Positions 9,117 through 19,291 of a DNA stretch of 35,678 nt are shown piece by piece; position 1 is the stretch's first letter; each line of letters starts with the position of its first letter. The stretch is taken from NCBI GenBank assembly GCA_903920435.1, contig CAIXMB010000032.1, positions 1 through 35,678 on the forward strand, read 5' to 3'. Both the position numbers and the translations under genes were made by a program. The notes under the pieces are model-generated. The model worked only from the letters and a program-made list of their open reading frames with translations, ran no database searches and had not been told where the DNA came from. Origin of the DNA: an uncultured Actinomycetes bacterium. Its GTDB lineage: Bacteria; Actinomycetota; Actinomycetes; Actinomycetales; Microbacteriaceae.

Positions 9117-9644
9117 ATGGTTGATGTCAGGCGTGTGAAGCTCCCCGGCGTCGGTGTGCTGCACACCTTCGTGACCGATGACGGTGGCAAGGTCGGCGTC
9201 ATCACGCACCGCTCGGGCCACAGCGACCTCATCACCTTCGCCGACGCCGAGGGTGCGTCGGAGAAGAGCAAGGTCTCGCTGCGCCTCGACGAGGACGAGG
9301 CCCACACCCTCGCGGAGCTGCTCGGCGGCACCCGCATCACGGAGTCGCTCTCGGCCCTCGAGACCATTCCGGGCCTGTCGATCGACTGGTTCCCGGTGGG
9401 CTATGAAGACCACATCGCGGGCAAGAAGCTCGGCGAGCTGCCCGCCCGCGGCATCGTCGGCCTCACCGTCGTCGCCGTCGTGCGCGGCGAGTCCGCGAAC
9501 CCCGCCCCCGCCGATGACTTCACGGTATTCCCCGGTGACACGCTCGTCGTGGCCGGCTCCCCCGAGAAGGTGGCGAAGGCGTTCACGTTCTACCGCACGG
9601 GAGAGATGCACAAGGCGCCCGTCGACGCACCCCCCGGCGGGTAG
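9117..9644 (+). CDS. khtT: KhtT-like regulatory subunit of a cation/proton antiporter (RCK_C/TrkA-C domain)
   Basis: A 175-residue cytosolic protein. The N-terminal part (VDVRRVKLPGVGVLHTFVTDDG...) matches KhtT-type proteins, and the C-terminal half (about 85-160) is a TrkA-C/RCK_C ligand-binding domain: AGKKLGELPARGIVGLTVVAVVRG..., ending FTVFPGDTLVVAGSPEKVAKA. In Bacillus, KhtT gates the potassium/proton antiporter KhtU. Here the transporter gene begins 3 bp after this stop, which supports the same pairing. The nucleotide ligand is not predictable. Its leaderless promoter makes it the probable first gene of the operon that runs to guaA. Confidence 0.88.
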   Translation: MVDVRRVKLPGVGVLHTFVTDDGGKVGVITHRSGHSDLITFADAEGASEKSKVSLRLDEDEAHTLAELLGGTRITESLSALETIPGLSIDWFPVGYEDHIAGKKLGELPARGIVGLTVVAVVRGESANPAPADDFTVFPGDTLVVAGSPEKVAKAFTFYRTGEMHKAPVDAPPGG

Positions 9645-9647
9645 GCA

Positions 9648-11042
9648 GTGCACGTAGCCGAAGATCTCCTCATCCTGGGTGTCCTCTTCGTCATTGCGTA
9701 CGGCCTCGGCAGGCTCGGAAAGCTCATCGGCCTGCCCGCGATCCCCATCTACATGCTCGTGGGGCTCATCGCGAGCCCGCACACGACGCTCGTCCCGATC
9801 AGCTTCGAGGCCGCCGACGTCGAGCTCATCGCCGTGTTCGGCCTCATCATGCTGCTGTTCAGCCTGGGCCTCGAGTTCGATCAGGACGAGTTCTACGGCA
9901 ATGCGGGCAAGCTCTTCATCTCGGGCGGCACGCGCCTCGCGATAAACCTGGGCGTCGGCTTCGCGCTGGGACTCTGGATCGGCTGGGGCACGCGCGAGGC
10001 CCTCATCATCGCGGGCATGACCGCCGCCTCGTCGAGCGCGATCATCACGAAGCTGCTCATCGAGTTACGGCGCCTCGCCAACCGCGAGACCCCCACGATC
10101 CTGGGCATCATGGTGCTCGAGGACGTCTTCATCGCCATCTACCTCGCGATCGTCGGCGTCGTCCTCAGCGGCACGACGGATGTCTGGGCCATCGTCCTGC
10201 AACTGGCCATCTCGTTCACGTTCCTCATCGCGATGTTCGCGCTCGCGCGGTGGGGCGGGAAGGTCGTCTCGCGCCTCGTCAACACCCGGGATGACGAGCT
10301 CTTCACCATCCTGTTCTTCGGCCTCGCGGTCGCCTTCGGCGGCATCGGCGAGCTGCTCGGGGTCTCCGACGCCATCGGGGCCTTCCTCATCGGCCTCGTG
10401 CTCGGTGCCACCCGCTTCAAGGCCCGCATCGAGCAGTTCGCGCTGCCGCTGCGCGACGTGTTCGGCGCCTTCTTCTTCCTCAACTTCGGCCTTGCACTCG
10501 ACGTGTCGACCTTCGGCTCCGTGCTGTGGCCGGTGGTGGTCGCGGTCGTGCTCACCCTCGTCGTGAACACGCTCGGCGGCCAGCTCATCGCCTGGCAGAA
10601 CAAGCTCACCCAGGCCGAGGGCCTCAACGCGAGCGCCATGCTGCAGAACCGCGGGGAGTTCGCCCTCATCCTCGCGACCCTCGCCGTGGGCGCTGGCCTC
10701 GACTCGCGCCTCACGCCCTTCGCCGGCCTCTACGTACTGTCGATGGCGATCGTCGGGCCCATCCTCGCCGTCAACTCCGAGAAGATGGGCAGGGTGTTCT
10801 TCCGCAACCGCCGGGCGAAGATCGCCGAGGCGGGGCGCGAACGCCTGCGCGGCGCCGGCTCGATCAGCGCCGAGGAGATCGCCCTCGTCGAGGCGGCCAT
10901 GAGCGGCCAGGAGGTGCCCGAGTCCGCGATCCCCGACGACATCGTCGAGTCGTACCCGAGCGGGCCGATCGACCCGGTCGAGGAGCAGGCCGCCCAGCAG
11001 TCCGATGCGCAGTACGAGCGCAAGAGGGATCCGGAATATTGA
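9648..11042 (+). CDS. khtU: CPA2-family cation/proton antiporter (KhtU/KefB-like)
   Basis: A 464-residue membrane transporter of the Na+/H+ exchanger (CPA2) family with about 12-13 hydrophobic segments through residue 385. It has the CPA2 features LPAIPIYMLVGLIA, LMLLFSLGLEFDQDEF, GMTAASSSAIITKLL with the discontinuous-helix region, VLEDVFIAIYLAIVG with the conserved ED pair, and FFFLNFGLALD. A hydrophilic tail of about 80 residues replaces the RCK domain of Kef proteins; the separate KhtT-like subunit supplies that role. It is likely a K+ or Na+ efflux antiporter. The start is GTG 3 bp after khtT. Its last four bases overlap the TTG start of the SURF1 gene. Confidence 0.9.
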   Translation: MHVAEDLLILGVLFVIAYGLGRLGKLIGLPAIPIYMLVGLIASPHTTLVPISFEAADVELIAVFGLIMLLFSLGLEFDQDEFYGNAGKLFISGGTRLAINLGVGFALGLWIGWGTREALIIAGMTAASSSAIITKLLIELRRLANRETPTILGIMVLEDVFIAIYLAIVGVVLSGTTDVWAIVLQLAISFTFLIAMFALARWGGKVVSRLVNTRDDELFTILFFGLAVAFGGIGELLGVSDAIGAFLIGLVLGATRFKARIEQFALPLRDVFGAFFFLNFGLALDVSTFGSVLWPVVVAVVLTLVVNTLGGQLIAWQNKLTQAEGLNASAMLQNRGEFALILATLAVGAGLDSRLTPFAGLYVLSMAIVGPILAVNSEKMGRVFFRNRRAKIAEAGRERLRGAGSISAEEIALVEAAMSGQEVPESAIPDDIVESYPSGPIDPVEEQAAQQSDAQYERKRDPEY

Positions 11043-11809
11043 GCACCCGCACCCAGGGCCCCACGGTCTGGCAGGTCGCCCGTCGCCCGCGCTGGATCGC
11101 CGCGCTCATCCTCGCGCTCGCGATTGCGGGCGGGTTCGCCGCGCTCGGCCAGTGGCAGCTCGAGCGCAGCTTCGCGAACGCGGCACCGCGCGAGGAGCAG
11201 ACCGAGGTCGTCGTGCCGCTGAACGACGTCTCGCAGCCCCAGCACTTCGTTCCCGACTCGGCGACGGGCCAGCTCGTCACGGTCGACGCCACATTCGTCG
11301 CGGGCGACTACGTCGTGCTCTCCGATCGCATCAACGACGCTGGCCCCGGCTACTGGGTGGTCGGCCATGCCGTGACGGCGGGCGGCGCGAGCCTGGCCGT
11401 CGCGCTCGGCTGGGCACCGACGCCGGATGCCGCGGCGAACGCCATCCGCACCCTCGACTCGACCGCACCCGACGGAACGCTCACGGGGAGGTACCTGCCC
11501 ACCGAGTCCCCGGCCGAGAGTGACTTCGAGAAGGGGATCCGCAGCACCATGGCCGTCCCCGAGCTCATCAACCTGTGGGCGACGCCGCCCGACGGGGTCT
11601 ACGGCGGTTACCTGATCGCCGGTGACGCCCCCGCGGGGCTCGACCTCATCGACGCGCCTGCGCCCGACAGCGAGGTGAGCCTGAACCTCCTCAACGTCTT
11701 CTACGCGGTCGAGTGGGTGATCTTCGCGGGCTTCGCGATCTTCCTCTGGTACCGCCTCGTGAAGGACACCTGGGAGGCCGAGACGGCCGAGGAGCCGACC
11801 GTAGAATAG
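11039..11809 (+). CDS. SURF1 family cytochrome oxidase assembly protein
   Basis: A 256-residue membrane protein with one N-terminal helix (RWIAALILALAIAGGFAALG) followed by the SURF1 signature GQWQLERS, an extracytoplasmic domain, and a C-terminal helix (AVEWVIFAGFAIFLWYRLV). In actinobacteria SURF1 proteins help assemble haem-copper cytochrome c oxidase. The start is TTG within TTGA, overlapping the antiporter stop; AGAGGGA lies about 9 bp upstream. No ATG or GTG gives the conserved N terminus without losing the first helix. Neighbours do not include oxidase genes, but a SURF1 gene just upstream of DUF3817 and guaA fits this group as I know it. Confidence 0.86.
   Translation: MSTRTQGPTVWQVARRPRWIAALILALAIAGGFAALGQWQLERSFANAAPREEQTEVVVPLNDVSQPQHFVPDSATGQLVTVDATFVAGDYVVLSDRINDAGPGYWVVGHAVTAGGASLAVALGWAPTPDAAANAIRTLDSTAPDGTLTGRYLPTESPAESDFEKGIRSTMAVPELINLWATPPDGVYGGYLIAGDAPAGLDLIDAPAPDSEVSLNLLNVFYAVEWVIFAGFAIFLWYRLVKDTWEAETAEEPTVE
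11802..11807 (+). promoter_or_regulatory. -10 box before the DUF3817-guaA pair
   Basis: TAGAAT, six bases, then ATG at 11814. It lies inside the last codons of the SURF1 gene. This would give DUF3817 and guaA an internal leaderless promoter besides read-through. An AGAGG lies too close to the ATG to be a normal ribosome site. Confidence 0.5.
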
Positions 11810-11813
11810 AGGC

Positions 11814-12226
11814 ATGCCCATCGGACCCAAGCCCGAAGATGTCCCCAAGATTCGCCGTACGGTCTCGGTCTACAAGGTCTCGTCGATCATCACGGGAACG
11901 TTCCTGCTGCTGCTCGTGCTCATGATGGTGCTGCGCTACGGCTTCGGCGTCGACATCGAGTTCAACACCGCCTACGGCCTGCTCCTGACGCCCAAGGAGC
12001 TCATCACCGGCGTCAACCTCTCCACCGCGATCCTCATCGCGCACGGCTGGCTCTACGTGCTCTACCTCGGCACCGACTTCGTGCTCTGGCGCCAGATCCG
12101 CTGGTCGTTCGGCAAGTTCCTCTTCATCGCCCTCGGCGGCATCATCCCGCTGCTCTCCTTCTTCCTCGAGCGCCGCGTCCCACGCGAAGCGCTCGCCGCG
12201 ATCGCCCACCTCGAGAAGGTTGACGC

Positions 12227-12230
<4 letters not shown>
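11814..12230 (+). CDS. DUF3817 membrane protein
   Basis: A 138-residue membrane protein with three clear helices: [48 protein letters not shown] and [18 protein letters not shown]. The HGWLYVLYL and [14 protein letters not shown] regions match the DUF3817 family, found widely in actinobacteria and without a defined function. It overlaps guaA by an ATGA junction, so it is translated together with GMP synthase. I infer only that it is a conserved neighbour of guaA. Confidence 0.85.
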
Positions 12231-13813
<1,583 letters not shown>

Positions 13814-13837
13814 CCCCGCGTACGGCATGCTGGGGGA

Positions 13838-15595
13838 GTGACTGACTCCGGCTCGGCAGCGCTCAACTCGCTCGAGCGCCTGCGTGCGTCGCTCGCCGAC
13901 GCCGGCCTGAGCCTGCCGCTCGACGGTGCTGCGGGCCAACGGGATGCCGCGGCGGCGGCGGTGCGTCAGATCAACGACTACATCCGACCGCGGCTCGCCG
14001 ATCTCGACGCCCCGCTGCTCGCGGTGGTCGGGGGCTCGACGGGGTCGGGCAAATCGACGATCGTCAACGCGATCATCGGCACTCCGACCACGCGGGCGGG
14101 GGTCATCCGGCCCACTACGCGGCAGCCCATCCTGGTGCACGCGCCCGTCGACGCCGGCTGGTTCGCGACCGATCGCATCCTGCCCGGTCTCGCCCGCGTG
14201 CGCGGTCGCATCACCGAGCCCGGTACCCCGTCCTCCTCGGCCGGTGACGCCCCGGCCGCGGCCCGCATCAACGAGCTCATGCTGCTTGGCCACGACCGGG
14301 TGCCGGCCTCGCTCGCGATCATCGACGCGCCCGACATCGACTCCGTGGCCGACGAGAACCGGGCACTCGCGGCGCAACTGCTCGCCGCGGCCGACCTCTG
14401 GCTGTTCGTGACGACGGCCAACCGCTACGCCGATGCCGTGCCGTGGGCGCTCCTCGACGGCGCGGCGGCCCGGCACATCACCGTCGCCGTCGTGCTCAAC
14501 CGCGTTCCGCCCGGCGCCGCCGCCGAGGTGCTGCCCGACCTGCAGTCGATGCTCACCGCGCGCGGCCTGCCGGATGCCCCGGTGTTCGTGATCGAGGAGC
14601 AGGAGCTCGACGCACTCGGGATGCTGCCCGCGGCCGCCGTGGCGGGCCCGCGCGACTGGCTCACCTCGATCGCCGCGGACCGTGCGGAGCGCACGCGCAT
14701 CGCGGCCCGCACGCTTCGCGGCGCGATCGTCGACCTCGACATCAGGGTCGCGTCGATAGCGACGGCGCGCCAGCAGCAGCTCGACTGGGTCGAGGGCACG
14801 GGCAAGAGCGTCGCCCACGAGTACTCCAGCGCGGCCGACGCCGTGGACGACGCCACCCGCGACGGCGCCCTGCTGCGGGGTGAGGTGCTCGCCCGCTGGC
14901 AGGACTTCGTGGGCACATCGGACGTCTTCCGCAGCATCGAGCGCTGGTTCTCGCGCACCAGAGACGCCGCCACCGCGTGGATCATGGGCCGGCCCCAGCC
15001 GCTCGTCGACGTCGAGGTGCGCATCGAGCACGGCCTGCACGCGGTCATCGTCGACCAGGCCGGGCGCGCGGCGGCGGGGGTATGGGCGAACCTGCAGCGC
15101 ACCGAGGCCGGCCGCACCATCGCCCAGGCGCATCCGGAGCTCGGAACCGAGAGCAGCGGCTTCGGCGACCGGGCGGCGGAGATGATCCGCGACTGGCAGG
15201 GCTCGATCATGCGCCTCATCCAGGAGAACGCCGGTTCCAAGCGCATCAAGGCGCGGGTGCTCTCCGCCGGGCTGAACGTCGTGACGGTGGCGCTCATGAT
15301 CGTCGTCTTCGCCTCGACCGGCGGCCTGACGGGCGGCGAGATCGTGATCGCGGGCGGGTCTGCGGTGATCGGGCAGAAGCTCCTCGAGACGATCTTCGGC
15401 GAGGATGCGGTGCGCCGGCTCGCGGCGGAGGCGCGCAAGGATCTCACCGCACGGGTGCGCGTGCTGTTCGCGAGCGAGAGCGACCGGGTCTCCTCGGCGC
15501 TCGAGAGCGCCCGTTTCGGATCGTCGCCCGAATCACTGCGGCGGGAATCCGCTGCCCTTCTCGACGACGTGCGCCAGCTCGGGGGCGGCTCGTGA
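13838..15595 (+). CDS. Dynamin-like membrane GTPase, first of a pair
   Basis: A 585-residue protein with an N-terminal P-loop GTPase domain: GSTGSGKST at 66-74, switch-I-like RPTTRQP near 91-97, the G3-like DAPDIDSV at 163-170, and a degenerate G4 (LNRVP instead of N/TKxD). A long helical region follows, then hydrophobic segments near the C terminus (VLSAGLNVVTVALMIVVFAS, IVIAGGSAVIG) and an amphipathic tail. This domain plan suits bacterial dynamin-like proteins, which remodel membranes. Its GTG start has CATGCT six bases upstream, a weak -10. The stop overlaps the next GTPase gene (GTGA), so the two are co-translated. It could be labelled an ABC-type ATP-binding protein, but no ABC signature is present. 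Confidence 0.78.
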   Translation: MTDSGSAALNSLERLRASLADAGLSLPLDGAAGQRDAAAAAVRQINDYIRPRLADLDAPLLAVVGGSTGSGKSTIVNAIIGTPTTRAGVIRPTTRQPILVHAPVDAGWFATDRILPGLARVRGRITEPGTPSSSAGDAPAAARINELMLLGHDRVPASLAIIDAPDIDSVADENRALAAQLLAAADLWLFVTTANRYADAVPWALLDGAAARHITVAVVLNRVPPGAAAEVLPDLQSMLTARGLPDAPVFVIEEQELDALGMLPAAAVAGPRDWLTSIAADRAERTRIAARTLRGAIVDLDIRVASIATARQQQLDWVEGTGKSVAHEYSSAADAVDDATRDGALLRGEVLARWQDFVGTSDVFRSIERWFSRTRDAATAWIMGRPQPLVDVEVRIEHGLHAVIVDQAGRAAAGVWANLQRTEAGRTIAQAHPELGTESSGFGDRAAEMIRDWQGSIMRLIQENAGSKRIKARVLSAGLNVVTVALMIVVFASTGGLTGGEIVIAGGSAVIGQKLLETIFGEDAVRRLAAEARKDLTARVRVLFASESDRVSSALESARFGSSPESLRRESAALLDDVRQLGGGS

Positions 15596-17172
15596 AGCCG
15601 GCGACGCTCGATGCCAAGCTGACTGCCCTCCGCACCGTGCGGGAGACCGGGCAGGGCCGCCTCACCGACGCGCTCCTGCACGATCTCGACACGGTGCTCG
15701 CCCACGCCACCGAGCGCCGCCAGCGCTCGCCCGAGCACACGGTCGTGGGGGTGTTCGGTGCCACGGGCTCCGGCAAGTCGAGCCTCGTCAACGCCCTCGT
15801 GGGCAGCGATGTCGTGAAGACCCACGTGCGGCGGCCCACGACGAGCGAGGCACACTCGATCAGCTGGGATGCCGAGGGTGCCACCGACCTGCTCGACTGG
15901 CTGCGGGTGCGCGAGCGCACTGAACTGGATGCCCCGCTCGACCCCCGCGCGGGCAAGCTCCTGCTCCTCGACCTCCCCGACTTCGACTCGGTAGAGCGCG
16001 CGAACCGCGCCATCGCGGAGCGCCTCGCGGCCCAGGTCGACGCGCTCGTGTGGGTGGTCGACCCGCAGAAGTACGCGGACGAGGTGCTGCACGCCCAGTT
16101 CATCGCGCCGCACGCCAAGCACTCGGCGGTGACCCTCATCGTGCTCAACCAGATCGATCTGCTCCCTGCCGCCGAGGTGCCCGCGGTGGTCGAGTCGCTG
16201 CGCGCCATCGTCGCGCGTGACGGCATTGCCCAGGCACGGGTCATCCCGGTGAGTGCACGGACCGGCGACGGCATCCCCGCCCTGCGGGCGGCTCTCGGCG
16301 AGCTTGCGGCCGCCCGCAGCGCACGCGAGGCCAGGCTCGCCGCCGACGTCGCGACCGTTGCTGCGGCGATCCCCTCTGCCGGCACGGTCTCGCCGCCGGC
16401 GGGCCGCGCCACCGACTCGCTCATCTCCGCGCTCGCCACGGCTGCCGGAGCCGACATCGTCGCCGGCGCCGTCGGCCGCTCGTACCGCAAGCGAGCGGGG
16501 CAGGCCACGGGCTGGCCGCTCGTGTCGTGGCTGCTGCGGCTGCGGCCGGACCCCCTCGCCCGCCTGGGGCTCGGCCCCAGCCGCCGCGGCACCGACCCGG
16601 CGGTGCACCGCACGAGCATGCCCGCCCTCGACGCCGGTGCGAAGGCCCAGATCTCGCTCGGCGTGCGCGGCTACACGGATGCGGCCGCCGCGGGCCTCAC
16701 TGAGAGCTGGCGTACCGGCATGCGCGCGACCGCCGAACGCGCCATCACCGACCTGCCGGACCAGCTCGACCTCGCCATCGCCCGCACCCCGCTGCCCGCC
16801 AAGGGGTCGTGGTGGTGGGCGATCTTCGCGGTGCTGCAGTGGGTGTCGGTCCTGGCTGCGCTCGTGGGCATCGGGTGGCTGCTCGGCGCGGCGTTCCTGC
16901 CGCGTCTCGGGCTCCCCGCGTTCGAGGTGCCTGAGGTCGAGGGCTGGGCGGTGCCCACGCTGCTGATCGCGGGCGGTGTCGCCCTCGGCATCCTGCTCGG
17001 CCTGCTCGGTACCGCGATCGCCGCCGCTGCGGGTGCCGCCCGCCGCCGTCGCACGCGTCGGCGGCTGGTCGCGTCGGTGGGCGAGGTCGTCACACGGGTC
17101 GCCGTCGCGCCGATCCTCGCAGACCTCGACCGCGCCCGGGAGTACTCCGCGGCGCTCGCCATCGCGCGCTAG
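15592..17172 (+). CDS. Dynamin-like membrane GTPase, second of a pair
   Basis: A 526-residue partner of the preceding GTPase. It has a complete TRAFAC-type GTPase domain: P-loop GATGSGKSS at 56-64, RPTTS at 81-85, G3 DLPDFDSV at 127-134, VWVVDPQKYAD at 153-163, G4 NQID at 186-189 and a G5-like SAR. Two C-terminal transmembrane segments follow (IFAVLQWVSVLAALVGIGWLLG and LLIAGGVALGILLGLLG), then a basic stretch RRRRTRRR. Both proteins share the unusual G3 form DxPDxDSV. The GTG start at 15592 lies in the stop of the first gene. It ends immediately before the convergent vapC stop with no base between. Membrane remodelling or cell-envelope upkeep is inferred from dynamin pairs such as streptomycete DynA/DynB; this has not been tested here. 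Confidence 0.8.
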   Translation: MKPATLDAKLTALRTVRETGQGRLTDALLHDLDTVLAHATERRQRSPEHTVVGVFGATGSGKSSLVNALVGSDVVKTHVRRPTTSEAHSISWDAEGATDLLDWLRVRERTELDAPLDPRAGKLLLLDLPDFDSVERANRAIAERLAAQVDALVWVVDPQKYADEVLHAQFIAPHAKHSAVTLIVLNQIDLLPAAEVPAVVESLRAIVARDGIAQARVIPVSARTGDGIPALRAALGELAAARSAREARLAADVATVAAAIPSAGTVSPPAGRATDSLISALATAAGADIVAGAVGRSYRKRAGQATGWPLVSWLLRLRPDPLARLGLGPSRRGTDPAVHRTSMPALDAGAKAQISLGVRGYTDAAAAGLTESWRTGMRATAERAITDLPDQLDLAIARTPLPAKGSWWWAIFAVLQWVSVLAALVGIGWLLGAAFLPRLGLPAFEVPEVEGWAVPTLLIAGGVALGILLGLLGTAIAAAAGAARRRRTRRRLVASVGEVVTRVAVAPILADLDRAREYSAALAIAR

Positions 17173-17556
17173 TCAGCGCTGCACGATGTGGATCGAGGCG
17201 CCCTCGATCTCGAGGCCCGCCCAGCCCGTGTCGAGAGTGAGAGCGACCCCGCTCACGGCCTGAGCAAGTGCCAGGCACGAACGATCGCCCAACGACAGCC
17301 CCTTGTGCTTGGTGAGTAGCCAGAGATCGGCCGCAGCAAGGGCCATCTGATCGTCGAAGGGCACGACGCCCCATTCGGCCTGACCGATGAGTGTGTTGAC
17401 GGTGTGTGCAGCCACCCCGTTGTGCGCCGCCTTCTGCAGCACCTCGGCGAGATTGACCGTCGAGACGATCCCACCCGCGCTGCGTTCGACGACCTCCGAC
17501 GCACCGCGCTCACCGCCCAGAACGGCCAGAACCGCGGAGGCGTCGAGGACGATCAC
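17173..17556 (-). CDS. vapC: VapC-type PIN-domain toxin
   Basis: A 127-residue PIN-domain ribonuclease. The four acidic active-site residues are all visible: Asp5 (MIVLDASA), Glu38 (VNLAEVL), Asp91 (SLGDRSCLALA) and Asp109 (LTLDTGW). VapC toxins cleave tRNA or rRNA when released from their antitoxin; the target cannot be read from sequence. The GTG start overlaps the antitoxin stop (GTGA), the usual vapBC order. The gene looks intact. It abuts the GTPase gene tail to tail. Confidence 0.92.
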   Translation of the reverse strand: MIVLDASAVLAVLGGERGASEVVERSAGGIVSTVNLAEVLQKAAHNGVAAHTVNTLIGQAEWGVVPFDDQMALAAADLWLLTKHKGLSLGDRSCLALAQAVSGVALTLDTGWAGLEIEGASIHIVQR

Positions 17557-17825
17557 CCTTCAGCCTCACGAGCGGCCTCGGCGCGCCGCTCGGCGATGAG
17601 CTCCTCAGACATGAGGGGCGCGCCCTCGGGGCGGACCTCCGCGAACATGCGCTGCAGCTCGGCGATCGCCGCCTGCCGCGTGCTCATGACTACGCGCCCG
17701 CTCTCGATACCGAAAGTCAGGGTCACCCCGGGCTCGAGACCGAGCTCCTTCCGGATGCTCGCCGGGATCACGACGCGCCCTTCCGAACTCAGGACCGATG
17801 TCTCCCTGCGCTTCACTTCTACCAT
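17553..17825 (-). CDS. vapB: VapB-type antitoxin, AbrB/SpoVT fold
   Basis: A 90-residue protein with an N-terminal swapped-hairpin AbrB DNA-binding domain (VLSSEGRVVIPASIRKELGLEPGVTLTFGIESGRVVM) and a charged helical C terminus that would bind and neutralise VapC. A longer reading frame begins at 17858, but TAAACT at 17833-17838 on this strand sits 7 bp before the ATG at 17825, and the AbrB fold begins right after, so I chose 17825. AbrB-type antitoxins generally repress their own operon; no clear operator palindrome is visible. Confidence 0.9.
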   Translation of the reverse strand: MVEVKRRETSVLSSEGRVVIPASIRKELGLEPGVTLTFGIESGRVVMSTRQAAIAELQRMFAEVRPEGAPLMSEELIAERRAEAAREAEG

Positions 17826-17832
17826 GTCAGCC

Positions 17833-17838
17833 AGTTTA
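17833..17838 (-). promoter_or_regulatory. -10 box of vapBC
   Basis: On the minus strand TAAACT is followed by seven bases and the vapB ATG at 17825. It supports the short start. Confidence 0.5.
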
Positions 17839-17878
17839 TGGCAGGAAAGCCGAAACATGGCAGAGACGGGGCAAGAGA

Positions 17879-17904
17879 AGAGGCCGCCCCGAAGGGCGGC
17901 CTCT
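17879..17904 (-). terminator. Intrinsic terminator after the Bax-inhibitor-1 gene
   Basis: A perfect 11-bp G/C-rich stem (17879-17889 with 17894-17904) closed by a TTCG tetraloop on the minus strand, followed by TTCTCTTG. It lies 22 bp past the stop of the 17926-18726 gene and insulates vapBC from it. Confidence 0.75.
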
Positions 17905-17925
17905 GGTGCCGAGCAGATCGGGTCG

Positions 17926-18726
17926 TTACCGCCGCGCGATTGCGAGCATCCGCAGGATCTCGAGGTAGAGCCAGATGACGGTCGCCATGATGCCGAACGC
18001 GCCGGTCCAGCCGTAGCGGCGGGGTGCCTTGTTGTTCACACCGCGCTGGATGAAGTCGAAGTCGAGCACGAGCGAGTAGGCGGCCATCAGCACGACGAAG
18101 ACGCCGAGCACGACGCCGAGCGGGATGCCGAAGATCGTGAAGCTGCCCCGCAGGCCCCACGGGTCGCTGTTCGCGCCGGTCGCGATGAGGACGAGGTTGA
18201 CGAGCGAGAAGAGCCCGTAGCCGATCATCGCGATCAGGAAGACCTTGGTCGCGCGCTTCGACGCGCGGATCTTGCCGCTCGCGAAGAGTGCGAGAGTCAC
18301 GCCGATCACCACGAGCGTCGCGATGACCGCCTGCACGACGACCCCGTCGAACGCCGCCTCGTAGAACGACGAGATGCCGCCGACGAAGACGCCCTCGACT
18401 CCCGCGTAGGCGAGGATGAGCGCGGGAACGGGCTCGCGCTTGAACGAGTTGATCAGCCCGAGCACGAGGCCGACGATCGCGGCGCCGATCCAGAGGATGG
18501 GCATTCCGCTGATCCACCCGACTGCTGCACCGACGAGCAGGAGCGCGAAGGCGCCCACGGTCTTGGCGATGGTGTCCTCGACGGTCATCACCTCGCCCTC
18601 GGCGGGGGTCGACGCGCGGTTGTAGATCTCGTCGAGCTGCTGCGTCGAGACGGCCTGGGCCGCGACGACGCCGCCCTGCGCATTGGTCGCGAACGCGGGG
18701 TTGCGGCTGAATGCGAATTTCGCCAT
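17926..18726 (-). CDS. Bax inhibitor-1/YccA family membrane protein
   Basis: A 266-residue integral membrane protein with seven predicted helices from about residue 55 onward, ending WLYLEILRMLAIARR. The family signature region FDFIQRGVNNKAPRRYGWTGAFGIMATVIWLYLEIL is clear, along with an N-terminal cytosolic part containing NRASTPAEGEVMTVEDTIAKT, as in actinobacterial BI-1/YccA proteins. Bacterial members are linked to proton-sensitive calcium leak and membrane protease control, but the function here is unknown. AAAGG lies 9 bp before the ATG, so this gene has a normal leader. A strong terminator follows. Confidence 0.92.
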   Translation of the reverse strand: MAKFAFSRNPAFATNAQGGVVAAQAVSTQQLDEIYNRASTPAEGEVMTVEDTIAKTVGAFALLLVGAAVGWISGMPILWIGAAIVGLVLGLINSFKREPVPALILAYAGVEGVFVGGISSFYEAAFDGVVVQAVIATLVVIGVTLALFASGKIRASKRATKVFLIAMIGYGLFSLVNLVLIATGANSDPWGLRGSFTIFGIPLGVVLGVFVVLMAAYSLVLDFDFIQRGVNNKAPRRYGWTGAFGIMATVIWLYLEILRMLAIARR

Positions 18727-18760
18727 GGGGTTCTGCCTTTCGGTGGACGTTGTCTCAAAA

Positions 18761-19291
18761 CTACCGGGACTGGCTGGATGAGGGCAGGGGAATCCCGCGC
18801 GTTCGCTCAGGGCTTGCAGCGATCATCCGGGCCAACCAGGCCGAACCCACGAACACGGCGAGCGAGATCGCGAGCGCCGGCAGCATCGCCGAGTACTCGA
18901 TGAAGTACCGCGGCAGCAGGAAGCCGCTCGCGAGCGGGAAGAGAACGGTGATGTCGATGCGCGCCGGCCGGTGACGCACGAGCAGCCAGCACAGGTAGGG
19001 CACGACGAAGGTCCACATCGCGAGCGGGCCCGCGAGCAGGATCCAGACCTGGGCGGTCGCCGGTACCACCGCGACCATGCGGCGCCAGCCGCGCGCGGGC
19101 ATGATCGCCCACCCCGTCGCGTGCGCGATCGTGCCGATGAGCAGCAGCGGCAGGCTCCAGGTGTTCGAGCCCTGCAGCTGGATGCCCCCGCTGACGATCA
19201 GCACCAGGCCGATCACATACCGGTCGTCGTAGTGCCCCCACCGAAGCGGGAGAGCGCGAGTGGGCTCTGCCCATCTGCGCTCAGAGGCCAT
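18761..19291 (-). CDS. Predicted membrane protein, unknown
   Basis: A 176-residue protein with about five hydrophobic segments (YVIGLVLIVSGGIQL, LPLLLIGTIAHATGWAIM, VPATAQVWILLAGPLAMWTFVVPYLCWLLV, ITVLFPLASGFLLPRYFI, MLPALAISLAVFVGSAWLA). I do not recognise a characterised family. The ATG overlaps the end of the upstream zinc-ribbon gene by 11 bp, and TGAGG lies upstream at normal spacing, so the two form an operon. No catalytic motif is visible. Confidence 0.78.
   Translation of the reverse strand: MASERRWAEPTRALPLRWGHYDDRYVIGLVLIVSGGIQLQGSNTWSLPLLLIGTIAHATGWAIMPARGWRRMVAVVPATAQVWILLAGPLAMWTFVVPYLCWLLVRHRPARIDITVLFPLASGFLLPRYFIEYSAMLPALAISLAVFVGSAWLARMIAASPERTRGIPLPSSSQSR

Noticed and set aside
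17826-17858. Upstream extension of vapB from the ATG at 17858
   Set aside because: The extra residues MFRLSCHKLAD do not resemble the AbrB fold, and the -10 box TAAACT lies inside them.
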